Of a stretch of DNA of 64,000 nucleotides, positions 34,298-45,989 are shown piece by piece. Positions within the stretch are counted from its first letter, which is position 1. Every line of letters begins with the position of its first letter. The stretch is from NCBI GenBank assembly GCA_963210315.1, contig OY723264.1, positions 1,178,001 through 1,242,000 on the forward strand, in the 5' to 3' direction. The position numbers and the translations under genes are program-made. This stretch comes from Rhynchopus euleeides. Lineage: Eukaryota; Euglenozoa; Diplonemea; Diplonemida; Diplonemidae. Below the pieces are notes generated by a model that saw only the letters and a program-made list of their open reading frames with translations, searched no databases and had not been told where the DNA came from.

Positions 34298-35425
34298 ATG
34301 GACGTCAGTGTTCTGCATGTGGGCAGCGGGCGCAGTTGTGTCGTGAGCGTGTCGGATGCCGACACCGTGCTTGACCTGAAGAGGCGTGCGATGGATATGC
34401 TGTTCGTGGGCTCTGTCAGTGCAGCCTGCGTGGCAGGGCTGGCAACGTGCGTGCCTGGGTGCGATGAGGACCTGGGCGATGGGCAGCGGGTTGCCGACAC
34501 AGGCCTGGATGCTGGGAGTGGTGTGCGCCTGGAGTCGCGTTGGGTGGAGGTGAAGGCACCGGCCGTGTACTCCAACGAGCATGGCTCCACGGTCAGAACC
34601 ATCGCACTCTCAAACTGCGGCAGGATGTGTTCGGTGGGGGGCGATGAAGGGCGTGTTGCTGTGTTCGACACTCGCACTGCCGTTGCTGTGGCGGACTTCA
34701 CGCACAGCACTGATGCGATCACCTGCACTGCCTTCTCGCGTTGCGGCACGTGGTTGGCGACGTGCTCAGGCGGTGGCACCATCTGTGTCTGGATGACAGC
34801 AACCTGGAAGCAGGCGTGGATGATGCAGGAACACACCATTGAAGTGTGGGGCGCAGCGTGGACACACTGCGAGCGTCTGGTTTCAGCCGACACAATCGGC
34901 AAGGTGTGTGTATGGAGCTTCAATGATGCACCACATGCTACGCTGCTGGACCACCCCGCCGCCACTGTGTACGGGGTCGCAGCATCGGACACAGACATCT
35001 TCCTGGGGTCACTGGACAGCAACATCCGGGTCTGGGATATCAGCACCCTCACACACACGGCCACCTTAGAGGGCCACACAGCCTGCGTGAACCACATCGC
35101 CCTTGCAAACGACGAGCACCGCCTGGTGTCGTGCTGCCAGAACTCACACCTGAAGGTGTGGTGCACGGCATCCCGCAGCTGCCTGCTGACAGTGCAGCCA
35201 GACCGGCTGCCCTGCCTATTGTCTGTGTCACAGATCGGCAACGTCATCGCGATGCAGTGCTCCTCATGCGTCGCACTGCTGTGCCTCAGCACAGGTGTCC
35301 CCCTGGGCGAGATGCCCTCAGAGGGCGACGGTGTTGCGCTCAGCCACTGTGGAAGGTGGGTCTTCGCAGCAGACAGCAGCTCTGTTGCTGTGCGCGCTGC
35401 GGGACATTTGGGCGACGATCCCTGA
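34298..35425 (+). CDS. ubiquitin-like plus WD40 beta-propeller protein
   Basis: 375 residues from the ATG at 34298; upstream in-frame codons lie in spacer-like sequence. Residues 1-72 read as a ubiquitin-like fold (MDVSVLHVGSGRSCVVSVSD, VLDLKRRAMDML, DGQRVADTGLDAGSGVRLE). Residues 85-370 hold about seven WD40-type blades, for example TVRTIALSNCGRMCSVGGDE, GTWLATCSGGGTICVWMTAT, FLGSLDSNIRVWDIS and HRLVSCCQNSHLKVW. WD propellers are protein-interaction platforms, and a Ubl fused to one hints at an adaptor in ubiquitin or proteasome traffic, which is inference. Only 151 bp separate its stop from the next start codon, suggesting co-transcription with the Ubl-DUF4116 gene. Confidence 0.8.
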   Translation: MDVSVLHVGSGRSCVVSVSDADTVLDLKRRAMDMLFVGSVSAACVAGLATCVPGCDEDLGDGQRVADTGLDAGSGVRLESRWVEVKAPAVYSNEHGSTVRTIALSNCGRMCSVGGDEGRVAVFDTRTAVAVADFTHSTDAITCTAFSRCGTWLATCSGGGTICVWMTATWKQAWMMQEHTIEVWGAAWTHCERLVSADTIGKVCVWSFNDAPHATLLDHPAATVYGVAASDTDIFLGSLDSNIRVWDISTLTHTATLEGHTACVNHIALANDEHRLVSCCQNSHLKVWCTASRSCLLTVQPDRLPCLLSVSQIGNVIAMQCSSCVALLCLSTGVPLGEMPSEGDGVALSHCGRWVFAADSSSVAVRAAGHLGDDP

Positions 35426-35576
35426 ATAAGCACACGCAGCCTCCACCCCGACCCCCGCCCCTTCAACGCCCCCTCCCCCGGAAAGCGTTCTTCCAGCTCC
35501 CTCAACCGTGCTCTCGACACCACCCCCTTCACAGGTGCACACAAGCCGACACACACACACACCCCTTCTCTGCGCG

Positions 35577-37343
35577 ATGGAGGTATTCGCATGCGATGCG
35601 GGGACAGGCGACAGGCATGTGGTGGATGTCGGGGAGAACCTGACCTTTAAAGGCCTCAAGGCAGCAATCGCGAAGCTCATCCCTGTCCCGGTGTCGGAGA
35701 TGCTCCTGACGCACGGGGGCGTGGAGGTCGGGGGTGCCCAGGAGGAGGAAGAGCTGGTGGGCGGCTCTGCCGTGGCGGCAGGGGACGAGTTGCAGGTGGC
35801 CCGCAACAACACCTCCCTGAAGAAGCAGTTGAGCCACGGCCACTGCTCCCTGCTGTCGCAGCCTCCGTGGGTGCGCACAGACAGGGAGCTGGTGGAGGCC
35901 GCTGTCAGCCACGACGAAGACGAGCTCTGCCACGCATCGGACGAGCTTCGCTCCGATAAAGATTTCCTGCTGGGGCTGGCCCGCGAAGGGTCTATCCACG
36001 ACACCACCCAGGGCTTCATCGGGGAGAGCCTGTGGGACGAGAAGGAGTTTGTGATGGCCGCCCTGCAACACTGCCCCATCACCCCAGCGCTCCTCCTGAT
36101 CCATGCATCGCAGCGCCTGCGGCAGGACCGGGAGGTCGGCCTGGCTGCTATCGAGCACCACGACCCCGACGAGGTGATCATGTTCCTCGATGAGAAGCTC
36201 CGCAGCTGCCCTGAGTTCATGCTGGCTTGTCTCGCCGCCGAGTGTGGTGCAGACTCCGATGATGACGTCACTGACGACACCTCCTTATCCTGCGACAGCA
36301 GTTTGTGGGGCTCCTCGGTCATCATGAAGGTTCTTCCCGACAGCCTCCGCACCAACGTGGAATTCATGAGGAAGGCCGCGCGGATCACGTCAGATGTTGC
36401 GTTCGTTGCGGGCGACGCGGTGCTCTCGGACGCAGAAGTGATGGGCTGCGTGGTGCGGCGCACCCCCTCCCTCATAAAGCTCTGCAGCGACAGCCTCCGC
36501 AACTGCGACACTTTCATGCGCCTGATGATCACCCGACACCCAGGGTTGCTGGCACTGGCGAGTCCCCACTTATGCGCTGACCCCGAGTTGGTGCTGGCCG
36601 CCCTGGACAGCGACATGGAAGATGCGGTGTTGTTGCTGATGAGCAGGTCAGACCCTGCCGTTTTCCGCCACCGCCCCCTCTTTGAAAGGGTCATCGATGA
36701 ATACGAGATACTTCCCCGAGCCCTGCAGCACTGTGGTGACGAGCTGCTTCACGACGAGGCGCTGATGGTAAAAGTGCTGAATGAAAACAGCGCTATGTGG
36801 GTGATGTTGCCCGCCGACATGCGCAGCGACAAGGCGTTCGTTCTGAGGTGCCTGGAGGAGGGTCTGTCAGTCTACGATAGCCTGGGGATAGAGCTGCAGT
36901 GCGATCCGGAGGTCGTACTCCTCGCAAAACGCACAGCACACCAGTTGCCCTTCGAGCTGCTGAATGACCCGGAGTTTGCCACCAGGTTCCTGTCGGACGA
37001 CGAGAACAGCAAGGATCTGTGCGAATTCAACACCTTACTCGGGGACCGCGCAGTGGTGTTCGCCGCACTGCGGCACTTTCCCGAAGCCATGCGCCATGCT
37101 GGCCCAACGCTGCGGCGGGACCCAGAGGCCATGTTGGAGGCGGCACGCATGACAGGCGGCAAGTCTCTTCAGTTCATCGCGCCAGAACTGGTGGCGAATG
37201 TGGACTTCTATTTGGAGATCGTGAATGACGCGACCTACGTGTCGAACCTCCCGAAGACGGACGCCTCCGTGGTGGCGGCGGTGGCGGAGCGCATCACGTC
37301 TGAGAAGAACCGATCGGCATTCGTGAATCTGATGCAGAGTTAA
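35577..37343 (+). CDS. ubiquitin-like plus DUF4116-repeat protein
   Basis: 588 residues, single exon. The start is the ATG at 35577, preceded by an acceptor (CCCCTTCACAG, about 35534) and a CA/C-rich leader. Residues 1-76 look ubiquitin-like (VVDVGENLTFKGLKAAIAKL, MLLTHGGVEVG, AGDELQVAR). From about residue 95 to the end run roughly ten helical repeats of the DUF4116 type: a Leu-Arg-x-Asp-Arg/Lys-Glu-Phe phrase then (V/L)xAA, as in LRSDKDFLLGLA, LWDEKEFVMAALQHCP, LCADPELVLAALDSD and LRRDPEAMLEAA. DUF4116 is common in protists and large viruses with unknown function. The shared Ubl head with the gene just upstream suggests common ancestry of the N-terminal module. Confidence 0.85.
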   Translation: MEVFACDAGTGDRHVVDVGENLTFKGLKAAIAKLIPVPVSEMLLTHGGVEVGGAQEEEELVGGSAVAAGDELQVARNNTSLKKQLSHGHCSLLSQPPWVRTDRELVEAAVSHDEDELCHASDELRSDKDFLLGLAREGSIHDTTQGFIGESLWDEKEFVMAALQHCPITPALLLIHASQRLRQDREVGLAAIEHHDPDEVIMFLDEKLRSCPEFMLACLAAECGADSDDDVTDDTSLSCDSSLWGSSVIMKVLPDSLRTNVEFMRKAARITSDVAFVAGDAVLSDAEVMGCVVRRTPSLIKLCSDSLRNCDTFMRLMITRHPGLLALASPHLCADPELVLAALDSDMEDAVLLLMSRSDPAVFRHRPLFERVIDEYEILPRALQHCGDELLHDEALMVKVLNENSAMWVMLPADMRSDKAFVLRCLEEGLSVYDSLGIELQCDPEVVLLAKRTAHQLPFELLNDPEFATRFLSDDENSKDLCEFNTLLGDRAVVFAALRHFPEAMRHAGPTLRRDPEAMLEAARMTGGKSLQFIAPELVANVDFYLEIVNDATYVSNLPKTDASVVAAVAERITSEKNRSAFVNLMQS

Positions 37344-38218
37344 GTGGATTTGTTTGGGCATGTTTCTCTCTAGTGCCACAAATCGCTGTGGGGTGGTGGG
37401 TCGGTATCCCTCAACGTCTAAAATATACCCTTATATTTTCCGCCTTCAGTGGGTCCAAGTGGGGAATCTGCCGCGCTTCGATTCACTTCGACAGATGAAT
37501 GGGATATGGGAGTGACAGCTTCATCCTGAGCTGGGCAAGGCCAACCCACCAGCCACACGGATAGGAATATCTGCCATTTCGGCAAATTACCTGCCGATGA
37601 TCGTGCTGGAAAATTCACGCCTGAGGGCCTTGGCTCAGAAATGCAGAAACGGGAGAAAGGGTGTGTGCCTCGGAAAACTGTTTGTGAAGTGGCACAGTGT
37701 CGACGCACAGTGGGAGTTGGCACGCGAGAGGCCCTGAGTTAGCTCCACACTCTAACCCAACGGAGCGTCATGAGGCGTTGGGGTGGGACCACACGTAGGT
37801 CTGCGGGATACCGTGCCCTCCTCAGCAAGGTGGCGGTGGGAAGAAGGCCACACTGTAGCCCGCCAAACCCCGCCCACAGCCAAGCAGACACAAATGCCAC
37901 GCCGAGGTTGCAAGGCCTGAGGCTGAGGCCTGTCTGCCCACGCCCTGTCACAACAACGCACACTCTGCACAGGACTCAAAACATAGCCACACATGCACCC
38001 CACAGGAGGCACACCACACCAGCCAACCCCACACACAACACGGGGCTCCTACCTGGCTTGCCCTCCTCCTCCACTTGACCCCCGTCGCTTCCGACCGGCA
38101 TGCTGCCCTGCCCTGTCGTGATGGGGGCATGATCTGCCCCCTTTGGCTTGCGCCGCAACCACTGGGCTGGTGGCAAGGCCTGCGGCACTGCGCCTGACCT
38201 GCCCCACCCCACCCCACG
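37344..38218. other. intergenic, no gene recognised
   Basis: Non-repetitive spacer. The last 60 bases are C-rich (TGCCCCACCCCACCCCACG) right up to the next ATG, like the leaders of other genes here. Confidence 0.6.
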
Positions 38219-41200
38219 ATGGCGGTCCGCTTGGCCCTGCTGCCGGACCGGCGAAGCCGTCATATTGAGGACCTGCAGGCGATGGATGCGTTTCTGGTGC
38301 AGGAGCTGCAGGACGAGGCGTCGCAGGTTGTCAGCTCGACGCTTGTCGAGCGGCGGAAAGTCGTCAGCGACAGGGCTACTGCCGGAGCCCCTGCTGGGCG
38401 TCGGGTCCCTCAGGGCTGGGTGGGTGCCGCATCGCCACGCGGCACCCCCTCCGATACGCCACTCCCGATCCTCAAGCTGAAGCCGCACACCGTGCACACC
38501 CGAGCACTATCTGGGATGATGCGCGCAAAGGGTGTCAGCCAGAGGCTGTCCCGCTCCCGCCACCTCGACTTCCGCCGCGAGGTGCCTGCCCCATCATCGG
38601 TGCACCGCCTGCTGCACTGCGTGGCGGGGCGGCTGTGCCACCTGGAGGTGGACAGCACCTTTGAGTCGGAGGACGTCGCGACCCTTTCCGCCGTTGTGGC
38701 GGCACACCCCTCCATCACCTCCCTGTCGGTGTCCAACACGTCCCTCACCGCCAGCGCAGCGGTGTCTCTGCGGGCCGCTGTCGAGGCAAACAACAACATC
38801 GTCCGCTACACACCCCCGGGAAGCGGCAACACCGTCCTCCCTGCTGTCGTGGCTGCAGCACACACCGGTGCCTGCGCTGCAGCAGGGCGGAACGCCCGGC
38901 TTGCAGAGAGGAAGCAGAAGAGGCTGGAGTCTCGGGCAGAGCGGAGGCTGGCCGACACTCTGCAGAAGATCCGCTCGGAGTCCATCGCGCTGCGGTGTGT
39001 GCAGGAGACGGAGGTGCGCCGCACTCTGGTGGATGAGCAGGCGGTGCTGAGGAGGAGCCTCCAGCAGCTGCACCGCTCCCAGGTGGCTGCCATCCACGCC
39101 AGGGAGCTGCTGAAGGTGCGCCTGGAAATCCGCAGGCAGGAGCGCCGCCAGTTCATCAAGGAGGAGGCGGCGGCTCGCTGCAGCGCGGAGTGCGACTGGC
39201 ACAGACACCTGCTCCCCTTCGCCGAGTCGCAGGAGCAGCTCGCCCGGAGGTGTGTCGTGGATGCCGAGGCGCTCCGCCTGAAGACGCTGCGTGTGACGAA
39301 CCGGATCCAAATGGGGTATTACCACGACCTGCAGCGCCGGCGTGTCGCGCGGGAGCAGTCTGCCAGGGAGGGGCTTGTTGGGGTGGAGGCCTGCTTCCGG
39401 AGTGGCGTGGTGAAGGCGTGGAGCGATGCGTTTGAAGGGCTTGGCGCGCATGCGGCAGAGTCGCGCGCCGATGCGAGCGAGAGGGAGGAGATGCGGTGCA
39501 GGGCGGAGGAGCTGGAGGAGAGGCGTAGGAAGAAGGCCGAGCAGCAGGCGCAGATGGAGGCGGATCTGGAGAGGAAGCGGCTGCGCGATGCGCGCGATGC
39601 GTTTGAGGCCTCCCAGAAGCGCGACAGGCTGCGGTCTGAAAAGCGCGAGGAGGATGTGCGGAAGCTGCTGATTAAATCGCGCGACCTGCAGATCGCCTCC
39701 CTGAGGGAGTGGTGTGTTCCGGCGCACCGCGTCACCACCGCGCGTGACGCCGTGCGGGCTGCGCTGCAGGCCTACCGCAATTCTGTGAAGAATGTCCGCC
39801 TCTCGGCTGACCTCCTCCTCCCCTCGCAGTCCTGTGACAACGGAAACCGCCGACAGCACACCGTGCATTTCTACAACGGCACCCGTGATACGGTGGTCTT
39901 TTCTGGCACGTCCGTTGGGATGAACGTTGTGCCCCGCCCGGGCGTGAAGGATAAGGATCCTGTGAAGACCGCCTGCAGCATGCATGCAAGGCTTGAGGCA
40001 GCCCATGCAAACCTCGAGGCTGTCCTGGCGGCGACGGAGGTCGCATTTGCGGGGTTCAAATCGGAGTCGCATGCGAAGCTGCGCGCGATGTTCCCGCAGT
40101 TCTGCGCGGTGGAGTTCCGGGATGTGTTTGAGAAGCCGCACCGCGTTACAGCGGTGCACGAGCTGGGCCATGCCCTGTCTGGGCGCATCACCGTGACCGC
40201 ACAGGACCCAATCCCGGAGGAGATCACTGAGTCGCTGGCAATGGACCCTGCCCTGCTCGAGAGGTTCCCATCGCTGCGGTGCGAGGTATCACCTGCCGGA
40301 ACGGTGCTCACGGCAACCCTGACGGACGCAGGGAGCGACCTTGTTTACGACGCAGCGTGCCTTAATACGTTGATCCAGGGCATCACATACACCTGTAGGT
40401 TGGAGGGCAGCGTTGCGGTGCCTCGCTTTGCAAAGTCGTATATGCAGACCTTTGATATTTCGATATCGCTTTTGTGCCGTAGCGTGCACAGGGAACGTCT
40501 GAAGCAGTCCACCGCAGCCAACATTCTGGCCGCAACAGAGGCGATGGAGCTGAGGGCAGTCGGCACCATTGCGTGCACACCCCCCTATGTGCGCGACAGC
40601 GGGATCCCGCTCGGGAAGTTCTACGAGGGGCAGTGGAACCAGGGCAAGCTCCTGGGGGATGCCTTCAGAATAAGCGGGCCCACATTCTACCGCAACACCG
40701 TGGTCACCCCTCAGGGCTTCCTTGCTGGGTCTCTTCTCGATGTGTCTGTCGCAGGGGGTGATGTGCATGACGAGATACGGTTCAGCACAATGAAGTCGGA
40801 TGCGGAGATTGACTTCACCCGTGTCCTTCTGGATGGGACGGTGCGGGCAATCCTGGTGAGCGGGAAGCCTGTCGTCGAGGTGAGCAAGGGGTCCCTGTAC
40901 TCAGTGCGGGATCACCGCAGTGCAACCGCAGAACAGCACACAGTCACATCGCACATCCAATTCAGCTTCCTCGAGACGACTTCTGCAGCGATGGTGACGT
41001 TTCTGCTGTCGAAGCTGGGCTACATCAACAACAGCCTCCCCAGCACCGAGCAGCAGAAGACGGTCACCGTGATGCTGACAGACCACCGCGGGTTCTCCAC
41101 GGAGGCATCGGCCGTCATCCCCGCGAGGGGGAAGCGGACGGATGCCGTGCTGAGGTCGTCAAACGGGGCGCAGCTGTTCCGCCTGCTCACCTCGCCGCAG

Positions 41201-44200
41201 TTCATGTCGCACCCCACGCTCCGGCTCTGCCTGCCGAACCCCGCCGAGCGCCTGCACACAGTGTTCTACGACCCCTCATTCGCAGGCTTCGACCCGAGGC
41301 TGCACTCCATTACCTCTGTCAAGGCAACTGTCGCCATCACATCAGGCGCGCGCAGTGGGGACGGGCTGTGCCTTGCCCCAAGCTCCGTCATCCAGACTGC
41401 GCCGACCGCCCCGGCCTCCGTGTCCGGCGCCTCCCACTTCACGTCGAAACAGGTGTCGAACGACTCCGTCTTGGAAGCCCTTTGTAACGGCAGCGTCGTG
41501 GGGCGCGTTGTGTTGGATGTTGTCAACTCCCTCGACCAGAGCAGCGAACGCCGCCCCGACGTGCAGGAGGGAGACCGAGCCCCGCAGCGCTCCGACCGGC
41601 AGCTGTCGGCCACTCTGAGGTCTCCCACGGCATCGATGCCGACAGACCTGACCATCCCGCCGTGCGCGCGAACCTCGCCAAACCAGCATGACCCAGACGA
41701 CACGATACAAATCTCGCTCCACATGACCGCGGCACACACAGCAGGTGTCACGCCTGGCACGGTGCTCCAGCGGCTGCAAGCCTTCCTCCAGGCGGTATCC
41801 TTCTACAGCAAGCTGCACAGCCCGGAGACCGGGTGGCGCGAATTCGAGGCCCAGATCTCGCTGACGGTGGGCCCACCCCAGGAGGCGCAGCAGCAGGCAC
41901 CGCCTCCGCGGCGCAAGCAGGACAGCACCGTGTCTCCAGCCCCCTCGCCCTGCTCGCCCACCAGGGGGCAGCCCTCACCTCGGGCCAGGTCACTGGGCGA
42001 CTCGGCGTCCCTCCGCGCAGCCCCCCTCGATGCAGATGCAGATGCCAACCCCGCCGGGACGGGCGTCACCCCCCTTGTGGACGCAGAGGTGGGTGGCGGG
42101 GTGTCTGAAAACGGGCCTCTCTGTGTTGCTGCAACAGATGACGACAGCTTTGTCGAATGCTTCTGCACACGCGCCGAGGTGCGAGTCACGCCCCCTCTCC
42201 TCGACCTCGCTCTGGTCACAGCGGACATCGAGACATATGCTTTGAACCCACCGGTGAGACTCGGGAAGTTTGAGCTGACTGCAGCGGCAGCATCCGGCGC
42301 TGATTCATTCCACAAAGGGTACGCCATGTTCGAAGTGGTGCAAGGTGGCACGGAGGACGACCTCCTTGCCGTGCAGTGTGCCGACCCAGACCTGAAGGCC
42401 TTCAAAAAGAGCAAGCTCCGTGGCGTGCAGATCAACGAGTCGGATCTGGAGGAGGAGCCACGCTCCCTCTTCCGAGAGGGGGAGGCTGTGTCAGAACCCA
42501 CCTTCCTGTTTGCATCGGAGAGGCTGCTCGGGTCTGCCTGGGGGAACAGCACGCGCCTCGTGATACGGTTTGCAAAGGCAACGTCGCGGAAGGAGGTGCT
42601 GCTAATCCTCAGAAACGTGACCTACTACAGCAGCAGCGCCTCTGTGCACCCCTCGAGCAAGACGGTCGCAGCCTCCCTCACTGACGGGGCCCAGGCCTCA
42701 ATGGTGTTGGTATGTATCAGGGGTTGTTAGCGTGTGGCCCTGCAGAGAGGAGGAGAGGGGGGGGGGGATGGGAGAAGAAGTGCGGAGCGACCGTCGGTGC
42801 AGGATGGCATTTGTTTAGCGGAAGAGACTCTTAGAGTTCAGAGGGAGGGGAGGGGGTGGGGGGTGGTGGGCAGTCTTTATGTGTTGCAGCAAAGGGGCTT
42901 GAAAAAAATGGCAGCGGGCAACGCAACTGAACACACGCAGGTCCCGATATCGGTCCTGTCCCTGACACACACTGCGATCCTGCTGACACAGCCAAAGCTA
43001 AGGTATGGCGCATAGAGGAGAGGGGGAAGGAGGGCGTGACTGGTGGTCTGGTCCATCTGCGCCACGGGTGCAAGGCATTGCCTTGCCTGGGTCAACACCC
43101 GCATCACGACAACATGGAACTATGGCCCCCCCGAGGAAGCGGTGCAGGTACTGCAGTGCCTCACTGCTGCGGGACGGGAGGAAGATAACGTGTATGATCC
43201 GGCACGAGACGGTGTGCGCGAAAACTGGTAAGTTCCAGAAGTGCGAATTTTGCCTGAAGGAGTGTCAGCCGGAAGAGCTGATGACGCATCTTCCCATTGC
43301 GCGCGTGCCCCGCCCTTCTGCAGCAAGTGCGGGACCACGCTTGGTTCAGCGCCAGGTTATTCTTGCCGTGCCATGCTCTACACGCCGCAGCCAGGCACCC
43401 CTTCTGACTGCAGGCAATAGTTGGCATCCCACACACACCGCACCACCACAGGTTCCGCCTCAACAGCACGCTGCTGGTGGGGGGCGCCGTCCTGCCCTGC
43501 GTCTACGCCGCAGGGTGCACCCTTGACACCAACGGGGTGGAGTACTTCGACGGGGGCAGCCTTCTCGCTGACGTCCGCACCGGCACGAAGAAGGGGGACA
43601 CCCTGGTGTTCCTGACACCGCAACAGCAGGCGCAGGCAGCCGCACGCAGGCACAACACCACGGGTGCCGCAGGATACCCTGGGCTCGTCACCAAAGGCGA
43701 ATGGCGCGGACACATGGTGCTGGATGAGAAGAAGGTGCGTGCTTACGACGAGGCCCACCCGGAGGGTTGGATTGTCGCGGAGCTCAAGAAGGTCGACAAG
43801 GTCACCCAGCGCTTCGACATCGCGGCGCACAACCCGCCGCGCTGCGCGGTGCCCATCATGACATACCTTCTCAACTGTGTGGGGTTCTCAACGGAGATGA
43901 CTGCAGGGCCTGGGCAGCGCGGCATCGTCCTGCGTGTGGATGACGTTCTCAGCGCCGAGAAGAGCGTCGCCAAGATAGTGGTGGACGTGGTGCGGCCGCT
44001 GTTCTGCGGGGTGCCCGATGTGCAGACGGTCAGCCCGTCGGCCCTCTCTGTCGAGGGTTTCGGCATCAGCGAGAAGATCTCGCTTGCATCGGAGGCGAAG
44101 GAGCGGCCGCACCCGACAGGGGGTATCGATGTCTTCGTGCACAGTGAGTCCGTGCAGTATAGGCTGTCCATCAAGCGTTCCAAGATCATAAAGGTGGAGA

Positions 44201-44705
44201 ACGGCGTCATCCTTCTCAACGGAGACCCTGCAGGCGCCCTGACGGTCGACCAGCCGCACCATCTCCGCATCGAGTTCACCACAGGGACAAAGCCTGGCGT
44301 CAAGTCTGTCAGTTCGCTGCTGCAGGTCATCTTCCTTAAGCTGGCTGAAGGCGAAACGTATGTCGGTTGCTTTCTGTGCTCTCTCTGTGGAGGGTGGGTC
44401 GTCGGGGTCTGGATCTGCATTCCGATGAGTCAGAAGGCCTTGACTGCCGCATCGTGGGAGGGGGTGGGGGGGGGGGTGTTTGCAGCTGGCAACGCCTGCC
44501 TTGTGATTCGCCCCAGGTTTTGGCACAGAGAAGGGGTTGAGGGGTTGATCTCGTGGTGTTTTGCCCTCCTCACGCTGCGTTGTTGCCAAATCCCCTTTGT
44601 CGCGACAGGGCTGCGTCGCCTGAGGAAGGCACCCTCGTCACAATCCACTATGTGGATGCGGCAGGTGATACCTTAATGTACCCCACACGAATCCGGCACC
44701 AGTGA
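38219..44705 (+). CDS. 1,851-residue coiled-coil protein with cadherin-like beta-sandwich repeats
   Basis: Exons 38219-42709, 42941-43002, 43452-44357 and 44609-44705. All donors are GTATG, acceptors end CGCAG, CACAG or GACAG, and phases match, giving 1,851 residues. Residues about 140-200 resemble leucine-rich repeats (ITSLSVSNTSLTASAAVSLR). About 220-500 is a long Arg/Glu-rich coiled coil. Near 548 is HFYNGTRDTVVF, echoing FYNGTCDT of the next gene. From about 640 onward several beta-sandwich repeats follow, each closing with a signature like LILRNVTYYSS...KTVAASLTDG, VTFLLSKLGYINN...VTVMLTD or YLLNCVGFSTEM. This is the pattern of cadherin-like repeats in bacterial and protist adhesion proteins. 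There is no signal peptide or membrane span, so an intracellular, perhaps flagellar or cytoskeletal, scaffold is inferred. Confidence 0.75.
43122..43310 (+). CDS. zinc-finger-like reading frame inside an intron
   Basis: Within the 43003-43451 intron an ATG-led frame encodes MAPPRKRCRYCSASLLRDG, then ITCMIRHETVC, KCEFCLKECQ and MTHLP. Cys and His spacing (CxxC...C...HxxxC, then CxxC...H) fits two zinc-binding units. A further PFCSKCGTTLG follows in another frame about 10 codons on. The flanking exons splice perfectly without it, so it is not a constitutive part of the host protein. It may be an alternative exon, a small nested gene or a decaying insertion. A GTAAGT at 43230 could act as a donor. 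Confidence 0.4.
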
Positions 44706-45989
44706 GCAGTGCGGTGTGGTGTGTCAAACGGCAGGTCGCGTCAAATCGGTGAACCCCTGCATGGACACGGGGTGCGGGGAAATGCTCACAGTGTGCCGCA
44801 CAGTGGTGATCGCGCCAATGGGATGTGCCTCGGTGTGTTCTGCACTACGTCAAGAGAATTATCGCACACGCGTGTGTGTACCACAGAGTGGTGATGTCAG
44901 CAAAGCCCACTCCGCCGCTCCGTGCGACCCATATCCTCAACACAAACGCTTAACGTGTGTGTGTGCGTGCGTGCGTTCGGTCTGCACCCCGTGGCAACGT
45001 ATGGAACGCGTGGGTGTGCCTGACTGAGGCAAGAGTCTCAACATGTATGACGAATCGGCTGACTCGCTACCCCCACCCAGGACCCGAACTACGCCAGGGG
45101 CATTCCTGCCCCACGTAGGTCGGGCGGGGAAAGGGAGCTGCCGTTGTACTTCACTGCGCTTTGGTTCGACGGCCGGTGATTCCGGCCTGAGTGGGGCAGC
45201 TGCTGTTCCCAGCGGCCTGCCTCACTGCCACAACAGCGTTATGCAGGCCGAGGTGCGGCCCCCCCCTCACACACGGGTATTGCAAGAGCAGGTCTGTCTG
45301 TTCAGCGAGTGCATTGCATGATGGTGCTAGCGGCCCTGGCAATACCCACCCTGCTGTGGTGTGGCACGGGCCCGTTCTCTTTGCCATCTCCAATGATGTA
45401 TGACGAGAGATTGCCTTGCTATATTTGATATTTGATATTTTAGTTCGGCTCCGCCAACTACGGGGGAAACTTTCTGTGCCCTTTGCTGGGATGTTGCGAC
45501 CCCCACTTTCATACCACGTCACACACAAAGGGGGCTGGTGTGCTGGAATATTAGGGTCTGTGGAGGTCTTCGCTCGGTGGTGCCGAGGAGTGAGCGCTTT
45601 GGTGTATTTCGCCTTATGAGGAAAACGCCGAAGATTGCCGAAAGCTAACGAATATCAAGACCCCACACACCCCATGTGTTTCAACAAAACAGTCGGAGGC
45701 AGCCGTTGATTTGTTGTCACGTTTTTTTTGCTGACTCCACGATACAGCATGGGGCACAGATTGTCTTTCCGAAGAGAGAAACAGAGAGAGCGATCGCCAG
45801 CAGCAGCAGAACCAGCAGCCCCACCCACCCCCACACCCCGCGAGCCTTGTTTGACAAGGCTGGAAGCCGTTCTCAGAGGGGGGGCACATCCCTCATGTAT
45901 CGGAGGCAATGCTCTGTATGGCACACACTCCACAACCCACCACCTCCACCTCCTCACAGTGAGGGCCAGGGTCACCACCCTACCCCACC
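44706..45989. other. intergenic, no gene recognised
   Basis: Spacer of ordinary composition. The last 40 bases before the next ATG are CA/C-rich with an acceptor CTCCTCACAG ending at about 45960. Confidence 0.55.

Noticed and set aside
43227..43235. GTAAGT as a constitutive donor in the intronic zinc-finger frame
   Set aside because: The frame stays Cys/His-patterned across it, and the flanking exons already splice in phase without it.
45150..45200. tRNA-like GGTTCGA box
   Set aside because: No cloverleaf can be drawn around it; acceptor and anticodon arms are absent.
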